Shown here: one piece after another, positions 58,001-64,000 of the stretch
Numbering within the stretch: the stretch's first letter is position 1
Layout of the letters: each line of letters begins with the position of its first letter
NCBI GenBank assembly: GCA_020850455.1
Contig: JADZEQ010000005.1
Span: forward strand, 284,873-348,872
DNA length: 64,000 nt
Direction: 5' to 3'
From: Sphingomonadaceae bacterium
Lineage (GTDB): Bacteria; Pseudomonadota; Alphaproteobacteria; Sphingomonadales; Sphingomonadaceae
Notes under the pieces: model-generated
What the model was told of the DNA's origin: nothing
Seen by the model: the letters and a program-made list of their open reading frames with translations, nothing else
Database searches by the model: none
Program-made: the position numbers and the translations under genes

Positions 58001-59642
58001 TAACGGTGAAATTGGCCGTCCCGCCTATCCCATCGCCGCCGTCGCCCGCGGCTGGCGCACCCATGGGGCTGGCGAATGGACCAACAAAGGCGGTATCTTC
58101 CCTTAAATCTGAGATGCCGCCAAAACCGCTTGCATCAATGAGGAGCGAACCGGCGGTAAATGTACCGCCGTCCGCCAAAACGCTGATTGTGCCGCCCCGG
58201 CCATCGGAATCGTCCACCGACCCGCTACCGCGTCCGACGGCACTCAACAGCAATTGGCCCGTAACAAAGATGGAACCACCGCCACCGGTCGATGACGGCG
58301 GCTGATTGTCGATCAGGCTAAGGTTGATCGAACCACCCTGTTCCGCTGTCCCGGCAAATAATGCCATGTCGCCGCCGACGCGCAACTGCTGGCTGGTTTC
58401 GATCCCGAAATCAATCGACCTTGCGGCGCGAATATCGACATTGCCAGCAAATTGGATCGTGCCGCCAGGCGACGATGTGTCGCAGCTGAAACCGCATTGA
58501 TTATTGGGCCGCCCAGAAAAATTGCCGGTTGTCGTGGCCAGGACATTATTCAGGAAAATGATGTCGCTAACCGAAATATTGGCGTCGCCCGGGCGGGTTG
58601 ATGCGCGTGGCGCGCCGCCACCAACATTATTGCCCGCGCTCAAAACAATGCCGCCGTCTGCTGCAACGGTCGCGGAGCGGGCATCGGTAAAACCGATTGT
58701 TCCCGACAGCAGCATGGTCATCGCCTGCGCCTTGGGCACCGCTACGAAATAGGCGCGACTCTCATATGTCGCGCTATGGTCGGCCGGGCCGCCGGTAACG
58801 CCATTATGCTGTATGCCATGTGCGTCCGTGGTGCCGACGAGCACCGAAATGTCGAACAAGCCATTGTTGATGGTAACTTCCGCCGCCTCTGCCGCAACCA
58901 AAGCGACCGAACCGTCGGCTGAAATTCTCCCGTTCTGTATGATGCGCGGCGCTACCAGCGCGATATAGGCGCTGCCGTCGGTGCGATTGGACAGGATTTG
59001 CGCGCCCGACGCGATGTTGATTTCGCTGGCATTGGTGCCAGCAATCCCGGAATCACCAAAGCGGATTTCGTTGCGGTCACCAAACAGGCCGCCGGTGGTG
59101 TTGATATCGCGATTGGTGAGGACAAGCGAGCCGACGTTAATGACCGCACCTGACCCCACCATGATGCCGCCGGGGCTGTAGAACCAGACATTGCCACCGG
59201 GGCCGCCAGCCACGTCGGAAGTGATGGTGCCGTTCAGTGCGATCATCCGCGCAATCGGCACATCGGCAGCATCGCGCGGGATGATGCGGTTAAGGACGGT
59301 AAATTCTTGCGAGCCTGTAAAACGTGCGCTGGCGCCGACCGGCAGGAAATCAATCGTTCCCGTGCCGGTGCGGTCATTGGGCGTCCAGTTAATCACGGCC
59401 TGCGGTGCGTTGACCGTGATAAGGTCTGCCCCCGGATTTTGGCTCACCGTCGCGCTGCTCGGCACCACAACTTCCGGCGCGCCCTGAAACCCGGTGGTCA
59501 ATTGTGCCTGCGCCGGGTTGGCATGCACTAGCGCAACCGCGCTTGCTGCAAGAGCGGCGCTAGTCAACAGGCGTGCGCGCAGCCCGCGTTTCGGTGCGGG
59601 GGCCAGCATGCGAATGGCGCGTTGGGGAAGGGCACGGGTCAT
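52050..59642 (-). CDS. Giant filamentous-haemagglutinin-like exoprotein (TpsA)
   Basis: Predicted substrate of the adjacent TpsB. The ~2,530-aa product has a long basic signal peptide (to about HANPAQAQL). A haemagglutinin/TPS secretion domain follows (about 55-290: DLITVNAPQAVINW, FTVLNRIIP, NVWFYSPGGIMVGSGAVINV). Next come roughly 1,040 residues of glycine-rich repeats (GxGGTxx), then non-glycine-rich beta-helix repeats with many ITAGGDV/LDAGGNI turns. Cysteines are few: CGFSC near residue 395 and C-x7-C about 85 residues from the C-terminus. The tail is acidic (EQVDDDDGTSS...). No toxin, protease or membrane-anchor domain is recognisable. Of several clustered ATGs I chose the one 8 nt after AGGA; it starts 32 bp after tpsB. 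Confidence 0.88.
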   Translation of the reverse strand: MTRALPQRAIRMLAPAPKRGLRARLLTSAALAASAVALVHANPAQAQLTTGFQGAPEVVVPSSATVSQNPGADLITVNAPQAVINWTPNDRTGTGTIDFLPVGASARFTGSQEFTVLNRIIPRDAADVPIARMIALNGTITSDVAGGPGGNVWFYSPGGIMVGSGAVINVGSLVLTNRDINTTGGLFGDRNEIRFGDSGIAGTNASEINIASGAQILSNRTDGSAYIALVAPRIIQNGRISADGSVALVAAEAAEVTINNGLFDISVLVGTTDAHGIQHNGVTGGPADHSATYESRAYFVAVPKAQAMTMLLSGTIGFTDARSATVAADGGIVLSAGNNVGGGAPRASTRPGDANISVSDIIFLNNVLATTTGNFSGRPNNQCGFSCDTSSPGGTIQFAGNVDIRAARSIDFGIETSQQLRVGGDMALFAGTAEQGGSINLSLIDNQPPSSTGGGGSIFVTGQLLLSAVGRGSGSVDDSDGRGGTISVLADGGTFTAGSLLIDASGFGGISDLREDTAFVGPFASPMGAPAAGDGGDGIGGTANFTVTNGAAVTLGNLAIRADGVADIYANNGGNGIGGNASLIINNGGRLSVTTTTDVTAIGSGYIGGTSSGDGSGGSVTVDISGIDSALTTGSLNLNASGIGGGAAGQQFDPIDGSLRTGPRGGDGTGGTINLTNSATPSTSGLPGSDLGSITAFADGIGGDSYPTSPGVGAAGGAGQGGTVNFHFTGNNTTVGFDAFITALGVAGQSGGGDGEAGTGGDVNITIDNGATWALSDGLFVDASGINADETGGDQDDLTGGTIGLTLDNGSLNANGLFLIANGESRANGAVSIANSTGASNGGAITITAANASNLNAVNANLSANASAKFATTTGGNATGGTIGINAESASRIILSGLTMNATGAGGSGVTAGFGRGGNANLTTTDATILVRGDASVDVSAESGLASGTTKPGDAQGGNFQFSITGANAQFLANSFSVAANGGALFGTVLGLPGLGGDGRGGDIDFTLDGGNFTVAALDLIANGYGVGGGRGFGGDIDFTLSDGTNSIDTLTLRAMGAGGASGTAADAGSGLGGTIDFIATGGSLTSVAIDIRSDGVGGTVGDDSPGLRGSRLNGADGTGGTVNIQLTGAVLDVSDGFVARADGTGGGGDGYILTDSSVAGDVVPSGRGGNGTGGNVLFNMTGGSVSAGSGPMALALSAAGFGGAGGTILNQITNGSTIILPNNPGGAAGGNGTGGTVTASFEVDNPTIDLTMNLGGTGGNGGGGLTGGNGGRGTGGVASLSANDVDISSLLISIYATGIGGNGADGFNGDGGAGGEGAGGTLTLAATGANASISAGFNGFDLSGTGGSGGTAAVNSHAQTPLTTGFNGGRGGDGKGGSLQFSAVDGALIALNNLFSSSGLRIDGFGGTGGNGAGLLGDGSVATTGGNGGDGGDGYGGSFIFDAQGGTIGYANRGDGTLEVYSFGNAGNAGSGGVGTTKNVLDGNGNVIGTTGGNGNAGFRGIGFGGLVRTSISDTASNEGVIRADSIYFDVSSDIAGRVEIFDNSAGGGFDTGELVATAFGGNLTSGDFTVAGSGIYLTSTNEALQFSRLTMNTGGTIQFDIAGTGGVFVDNVLTANADQFIVNHVDRTDAPSVFANTVFIDANDIFFNDGSFLSTLGDANLTAANDIFVSEANIGNIFTLDAGGNVDIGTSYSYGDTEINAGGDVTLDDVETRTSGVYLPGQTSDLTITAGGDVTVTSSLTGRGIAIDAANIFAGGAEFYAPGSISLTTSNAMELGNITAENNIMLDAGGSINFGSISGDDVSITAVGSIQGDEIFADEGTSLTSTGGNIDVGRIQSYDTIDITASSGDVTVGDIFSEFGDINVVARNARFTDMFASGTIYINASGTIDIERGVTDPEFSGEASLPGGSTGISTMALGEGDSSDIILIAGGAVTVGTLDAANRISINAASLGDANAMLFAGEDIDVRVTGSALFSDMFAATGINVVAGGSITGGNVETYDDGAPVSLDGAQGVSVDTVTSRGTTNLRADNGMVGVNNLTSLGLITVNARSAVLEGEGLLDFDALNTTSGNASVRDRSGDINVRSGTVAGDAALTTLDGDISVQTLTGGNITLDSSDSMTLGAVTARSALNGTAVNLVNVSGIATGATISFVSGDISIGANGRVGTAGTTTGVTLRNGDVTARTFIGGGDQSGEYSLSAAEITRIFGGDITIIGPRVDAQSGGSVGSTRPPDVVIRDFTFNGGGASGGNLSAGGTFSIQTNGAARVIGAVAGNNMTTDNGFEIAADDAIEVILGQGSIRLSGGGSNGLGGTLRLQSADVAVATSTAITDIAAMTDLALIDGRLAQNDGVTDDVGPLSANRLELDVQGGVYIQNSGVDSEYASRRGFTANILAITTTDSNSRIVINGRVGDVADLLQTGVDVIDFTLINGAHPMGQGQFAVGSTINGCPIANPSSCRASFDYDYDSSFPVQDTVNEQVDDDDGTSSSIPQVLIDLREVDDLTDQPIIDEPITGSGNDDLWSPPENMPDNG
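55120..58250 (-). repeat. Glycine-rich imperfect repeat region within tpsA
   Basis: About 3.1 kb of tpsA encodes degenerate units of roughly 40-70 residues built on patterns such as GGxGxGGTxxxxxxGG and LxxxAxGxGGxxG, giving the DNA a recurring ccGCCnGTGCC/ccatTGCCGCC texture. The units are diverged at nucleotide level, not recent tandem duplicates. They probably form turns of a beta-solenoid. Confidence 0.7.
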
Positions 59643-59674
59643 GGTCATCATCCTGCTATGGTGAGCGGAGCGGC

Positions 59675-61480
59675 TCACCGGGCAATTCCAAATTGTACAC
59701 TCAGCGACATCAGAAAACGGGTCGGGCCGCGCGTTCCGGCAAAGCCTGCGCGCTGCAATGGTTCGGCAATGGCAAAGTCGAGCCGCGCCCTGTCACCCCA
59801 TGCCACGCGCGCGCCGCCGCCTACCGACACCAATTTTTGGGGGTTGAGGCCGGCAAAGCCGCTATCCTCATTCCACGTCCATGCGGCATCGACAAAGGCA
59901 AAGGGCTGGATGGCAAAACTGGTGCGCGTACGCGGGATGAGCGACAGGATACGGATTTCTCCGCTGATGCCCAGCCCACTGTCGCCGGTTAAAGTACCGG
60001 GGTCATAGCCGCGCCCGGTGGTAAAGTTGCCGGCGGAAAATTCCTCATAAGCGGCAAGCGCGCTCGAACTATATTGCGCACGCGGGGCAACGACAAAGGC
60101 GACAATCGGGGCAGGGCGAAACGCAAATTCGCCGCGCGCGCGCAGGATGAAGGCCGAAGGGTTGGCCTCTATCCGGCTGAGCGGCACAGCGCCCGGGCCA
60201 AAGCAGGCCCCGCCGACCACGCAGCGGTCGCTTGCGCCGAAAAGGTCGACACCTTTGCGCGCTTCCACTTCCAAATTGGCCGACCATTGGGGTTCGGCGG
60301 GCGAATAGCCATCGACCCCCGAGAAGGCATCGGGGTCAATCCACGATTGGTCGAGCTTGAGCCAGACGACACGCAAATTGTCCCGGCTGAGCAAGGCGCC
60401 GACCGCGCTCGTATCCTGATCAATCCAGTCAAAACCGCCGGCTATCCATGTGCTGCGCGTCTGGCGCAGATTTACTGGGTATCGCGCTTGCAAGGTGCCG
60501 ACCAAAGTATCGGATTTAAGGTTCAGGCCACCCGCGATGGTGGGGCGCGTCCATGCATAAGTGAAATCGCCCGCGATGGTGAGGCCGTGGCGGCCAAGGC
60601 GAAAATTATGCCCGGCCTGTAAAACCTGCTGTTCGTCGGTATCGGCCGTTGAATATATGGCGAGGCTGGTTTCATCGCCAAGCCCGGTAAGGCCAAACAG
60701 TCGCGCGCGCGCTATACCACCCCAGCGCCCCACCGCATGGCTGCCGAAATTCTGAAAATTCCCATCGACCGCGCCGGCTTGCTGAACGGCGATAACTTCC
60801 CCCACCACTTCACCGGGTGCCCCCGCCGGGCGCAGCGTCAGCCGGGTGGTCAGGCCGGGGACATTATTGGCGAGCAACAGGCTGCGTTCGGCATCGCGCA
60901 CGTTGAACAACGGCTGATCCTGCAAATTGGACAGATACCGCGCCAATTGATGTTCATTGGCCCCAATATCGCCGCGCACCTGAATGCGCGACAGATGGGC
61001 GGCCAAAATGTCGAGTTGGACGACCCCGCCGCTGATTGTCTGTACCGGCACCCGCACGGCGGCAAGGTAACCGGCCCTGCGCAAGATGGTCGCTGCGCGG
61101 TCGCGAATCTCGCACACCGATGCCACAGGCACTTCTTGCCCCACCATGTCGCGCCATGCATTGTCGAGCATCGCGGTGTCGAGCGCGGCTGGCGCATTGA
61201 ACGTCACCCGCGACAGGGTGAAACGGACATTGGCAAATTCACCGCCCGATAAGGGGCAGGGCGACCTTTCGACCGCACCATTGCTGTCGATATCAACGCG
61301 CGTGGTTTCGCTGCTGACCGGTGGGGGGGTGCGCAAAATCTCCTCCCGCGTGGGGGCGATTTGCGCCAGCGCGGGGGATGCGCTGCCCAGCGCGACCAAT
61401 GCGGCGCCCATCCACAGCCATCCGGCGCGCAACCCACGATATGTACCTGTCCCGGACAATTTCCTGTTCTGCAAAACCAT
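59675..61480 (-). CDS. ShlB/FhaC/HecB-family two-partner secretion transporter (TpsB)
   Basis: Outer-membrane pore exporting the TpsA partner. The 601-aa product has a signal peptide (about 1-40, GSASPALAQ). A POTRA_2-type domain lies at about 85-160 (VRFTLSRVTFNAPAALD, AATILRRAGYLAAVRVPVQTI), and a second POTRA follows (LSRIQVRGDIGANEHQLARYL). A ~350-residue beta-barrel contains the conserved loop motif GRGYDPGTLTGDSGLG near residue 488 and ends in a strand terminating FGIAR. It starts overlapping the CHAT gene stop and ends 32 bp before tpsA, as expected for a TPS operon. Confidence 0.93.
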   Translation of the reverse strand: MVLQNRKLSGTGTYRGLRAGWLWMGAALVALGSASPALAQIAPTREEILRTPPPVSSETTRVDIDSNGAVERSPCPLSGGEFANVRFTLSRVTFNAPAALDTAMLDNAWRDMVGQEVPVASVCEIRDRAATILRRAGYLAAVRVPVQTISGGVVQLDILAAHLSRIQVRGDIGANEHQLARYLSNLQDQPLFNVRDAERSLLLANNVPGLTTRLTLRPAGAPGEVVGEVIAVQQAGAVDGNFQNFGSHAVGRWGGIARARLFGLTGLGDETSLAIYSTADTDEQQVLQAGHNFRLGRHGLTIAGDFTYAWTRPTIAGGLNLKSDTLVGTLQARYPVNLRQTRSTWIAGGFDWIDQDTSAVGALLSRDNLRVVWLKLDQSWIDPDAFSGVDGYSPAEPQWSANLEVEARKGVDLFGASDRCVVGGACFGPGAVPLSRIEANPSAFILRARGEFAFRPAPIVAFVVAPRAQYSSSALAAYEEFSAGNFTTGRGYDPGTLTGDSGLGISGEIRILSLIPRTRTSFAIQPFAFVDAAWTWNEDSGFAGLNPQKLVSVGGGARVAWGDRARLDFAIAEPLQRAGFAGTRGPTRFLMSLSVQFGIAR

Positions 61481-64000
61481 TATCGGCTGTTCCGTGTGCT
61501 AGGGTTGGTGGCCATGTTTGCTGCCGTGGTGGAAGGTGCGGGGGTGGCGCTGCGCTGGAGCGCTTGGCCACCATCGCCGATGATCGCAAAGCCCGCCCAA
61601 TAATAAGGATGCGACGTTGCCACATCGTCCATCAGCGATGCTTGCGCATTGCCCAGTGCGTCGGCGACACTTTCGCCCGGAGCCGCCCGAAACAGTCCGC
61701 CGATCAGCCGTGATGTGGCGTTGAAATCATCGGGTGCGGGCCAGTGGCTGGCAAGGACAGAACGTCCGCCCGCGCCGATGAAAGCGCGCACCAATCCATC
61801 GAGTGCGGTGCCCCCGCCGGTTGTCACCCCGGCGGCACGGGTTGCCGCGACGCTCGCTTCGCCTGCTGTATCGCAAGCCGACAGGATGACGAGGTCGGCA
61901 TCAAGGCGGAGGCGAAAAATCTCATCAAAACTGAGCAGCCCGTCCGAATCGCCCGTCCCAAAGCTGGTGAGCAACGCGGGTTTTACCGAACATTGCGGGC
62001 GCGGCGGGGTTACCAAACCATGGGTCGCAAAATGCAAAATCCGATATTGAGCCAAATTGTCGGCGCCCATTATCGCCTGATCGGTAAAGGCCGCGCCAGT
62101 CACCACTTCCGCCCCGCCAGCGCCGATCAAATTGCGCGCATCATAAAGCTCGGCAGGCGAAATCGGGCGGTTCCACTGGTTGAGTGACCAGTTGCAATCG
62201 GCATCCACCTGATTGCCCGAACGGGTGCGCGCGACGCTGATTGCATCGCTGGCCGGCAAATTATTGCCAAAGCCGGCATAGGCCATGGTGGCGCGGGATG
62301 CAGGGGCTGCGCGCGTATTACGAAATGCAACCGGCGATACCGCCGTGCTGGCGTGAGTATTGCGCGCCAGCCAATGGATGCCGCGCATATCAAATGGGTC
62401 ACCACCGGGCGCATTGGTACGCGCGCGATAGGCAGCGATGCTCGCATCATCGGTGATGAGCAACCCGACCGGCAATCGCAACATTGCCCCGTCGGGTTCA
62501 AAAATCAGGTGATGACTTGCCGCAACCGCCGTCGCTGCTGGCCCGAACAGGTCGGTGAACAGCTTGTGCGACGCCTCTGCATCAAAGGGGTAGGTGATAT
62601 ATTGCCCACCCTCAAAGACCGAAACACTGTTGCGGATTTGGTCAACCGCCGCATCAAGTTGCTGGCGGCTAATGTCGATTTGCCAAGCCTGCGCAGTCGT
62701 CGGGGTCACCAAAATGCCAAACAGCGCATCTCCCACAACCGCAATTTTGACATAGGCTTCATCGGCGCGCAGCGCACCCTGCAAGTCGGGGAGGGTGATG
62801 CTGTCCTGCGCCACCGCGCGATATTGCGGATATTGCGATAGCTGCGCCAATGTCTCCGTCTGTAGGGACGATAAATTGGCAATCCGCGCCACCACTTCAT
62901 CGCGCAGCGGCTGGGGCACAGGCGTCGCGCTGTCATTATAGCGCGCGAGGTCGATGCGCGCCCGCTCTATGTCGCGCGACAGGCTGTTGGCCTGACGGAA
63001 TAAGGCCGACGCATCGTTGCTGCCTGCCGATAATTCGCGCGCCAACTGTGCTTGTGTGTCGGCAACGCCCGGGCGCACCAGCAGTTGGACGGCGGTAAAA
63101 AACTCCGCCGCAGCGGCGGGATCGCTCGCCTGCCGTTCGACCAGCAAGCGGTAATAGGGCGTCATCTGGTTATAGACGCCGGTTAATTGCCGCCGCGCCT
63201 CGACCAAATTAGTGACCACCTGTCGATAATTGGCCAGCGCTTCATCATTGCGGCCATGCCGCGTCAAAAATGCCGCAAATTTGGCGCGCGCTGCGGCCAA
63301 CGCTTGCGTTTCGGGATATTCGCGCTGCAACAGGTCAATCGCCGCGTTGAACTGTGCCTCTGCATTGCTGTGGTTATTTTCCCCCTCATAGGCGAGGGCG
63401 ATTTCGCCCATAATTTGCGCCTGTAGCCGGATGATGGACGTAACGCGCCCGTCCCGCACCGTCAGCGTCTGCGCCTGCGCGCGTTCGAGCGCGCTGCGCG
63501 CCGCTGCGAAATTGCCCTGCAATCGTTCAATCGTGCCACGCAATTGTTCGGCTTGCGCATCGATGATGATTGCCCGCTCTTCGGGCGACAGGCGGTCGCG
63601 GTCGCCATATTGGCGCAACGCGCGGGATGTTGCCCCGCTGTTGAGCCCGGCGGCGATCGGGGCCGAAATATTTGGTTCGCCATTGGCGGCCACAGCGCTG
63701 ATACCGATGGGCGCTATGGGTACCGCCAATGTCGCCATCGCGCCCGACAGATCGCGTTGATTCAATTGGTGGATGGCGTGGAAATTGCGCCGCAACCGCA
63801 ATTGGACAGGGTCGGCCGTGGGGCGACCATCCACTTCGGCAAACAGGCGGTCGGCGTTGGCAAAATCACCAAGGTTGGAGGATTGCAGCGCCCGGTTCAG
63901 GATGAATTCGCTGGGATCAACGTCTGCATCGCCCAAATTGCGCCGTTCCTCCAGCGCTTCAAAATAGACCGACGCTTCGGCATAGTCGCCGGCATTATTG
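61480..64000 (-). CDS. TPR-CHAT caspase-like protein (5' end outside window)
   Basis: The visible 839 codons are open to the window edge, so the N-terminus, including any signal peptide, is missing. The N-terminal ~370 residues are helical TPR-like repeats (NNAGDYAEASVYFEALEERRN, NHSNAEAQFNAAIDLLQREYP). A helical linker follows, then a C-terminal CHAT domain starting near LQGALRADEAYVKIAVVG. The caspase-type dyad is intact: His in ILHFATHGLVTPP (codon 62020-62022) and Cys in VILSACDTAGEAS (codon 61873-61875), followed by GLVRAFIGAGGRSVLASHWP. CHAT is a clan CD cysteine-protease fold. Its stop overlaps the tpsB start, so it is first in, or upstream in, the tps operon. Confidence 0.9.
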   Translation of the reverse strand, partial: NNAGDYAEASVYFEALEERRNLGDADVDPSEFILNRALQSSNLGDFANADRLFAEVDGRPTADPVQLRLRRNFHAIHQLNQRDLSGAMATLAVPIAPIGISAVAANGEPNISAPIAAGLNSGATSRALRQYGDRDRLSPEERAIIIDAQAEQLRGTIERLQGNFAAARSALERAQAQTLTVRDGRVTSIIRLQAQIMGEIALAYEGENNHSNAEAQFNAAIDLLQREYPETQALAAARAKFAAFLTRHGRNDEALANYRQVVTNLVEARRQLTGVYNQMTPYYRLLVERQASDPAAAAEFFTAVQLLVRPGVADTQAQLARELSAGSNDASALFRQANSLSRDIERARIDLARYNDSATPVPQPLRDEVVARIANLSSLQTETLAQLSQYPQYRAVAQDSITLPDLQGALRADEAYVKIAVVGDALFGILVTPTTAQAWQIDISRQQLDAAVDQIRNSVSVFEGGQYITYPFDAEASHKLFTDLFGPAATAVAASHHLIFEPDGAMLRLPVGLLITDDASIAAYRARTNAPGGDPFDMRGIHWLARNTHASTAVSPVAFRNTRAAPASRATMAYAGFGNNLPASDAISVARTRSGNQVDADCNWSLNQWNRPISPAELYDARNLIGAGGAEVVTGAAFTDQAIMGADNLAQYRILHFATHGLVTPPRPQCSVKPALLTSFGTGDSDGLLSFDEIFRLRLDADLVILSACDTAGEASVAATRAAGVTTGGGTALDGLVRAFIGAGGRSVLASHWPAPDDFNATSRLIGGLFRAAPGESVADALGNAQASLMDDVATSHPYYWAGFAIIGDGGQALQRSATPAPSTTAANMATNPSTRNSR

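Noticed and set aside
55120..58250. Recurring GCC/GTGCC-rich units considered as a CRISPR array or DNA satellite
   Set aside because: The units are diverged, of unequal length, in frame, and explained by glycine-rich protein repeats.

Overview
The window looks like chromosomal DNA of an alphaproteobacterium of the order Sphingomonadales (Sphingomonas/Sphingopyxis-like). The evidence is high GC, a CckA-type hybrid kinase, a class I PHA synthase, malate synthase G, a short 4.5S SRP RNA, and many lipoproteins and TonB-free envelope genes. Almost all of the window is coding. Genes are packed with 1-10 bp gaps and many ATGA/TGATG overlaps. No insertion sequence, prophage or CRISPR array was seen.

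Left third (1-25 kb): an outer-membrane biogenesis operon on the minus strand (lptD-surA-pdxA, the last cut by the window edge) is divergent from pepA, a small lipoprotein gene and ndk, which end at a strong terminator. The purine pair purM-purN follows; its PurN carries an extra C-terminal MmcQ/YjbR-like domain. Divergent from it are a DUF2066-like secreted protein and hda. Next come a sodium:solute symporter-rnd-I78 inhibitor lipoprotein operon, aspS, greB, a Slt-type lytic transglycosylase, dapA, smpB, a DUF2062 membrane protein, and an M13 metallopeptidase translationally coupled to a CckA-like hybrid histidine kinase.

Middle (25-43 kb): a PHA cluster (small membrane protein-phaC-phaZ) is preceded by an exact sigma-54 (-24/-12) promoter. 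Upstream of it lies an arginine-succinylation operon (M20 hydrolase-astA-astB). Then come glcB-trhO; a minus-strand group (lipoprotein, M28 peptidase, agmatine deiminase, methyltransferase); rpsD with its own promoter and terminator; a small chorismate mutase; and a conserved rpiB-glyA-hypothetical-nrdR-trmJ operon.

Right third (43-64 kb): an alpha/beta hydrolase is divergent from a cysteine desulfurase-ferredoxin pair, followed by the SRP RNA gene, a PAP2 phosphatase, dnaX-ybaB, lon, hup and tRNA-Val(CAC). The last 12 kb is the most unusual part: a minus-strand operon of a TPR-CHAT caspase-like protein (cut by the window edge), a FhaC/ShlB-type two-partner secretion transporter (TpsB), and a giant glycine-rich filamentous-haemagglutinin-like exoprotein (TpsA, about 2,530 aa). 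It ends in its own terminator beside the tRNA. The three genes are contiguous or overlapping, which suggests a protease-associated two-partner secretion system. It is the best candidate here for an under-described system.
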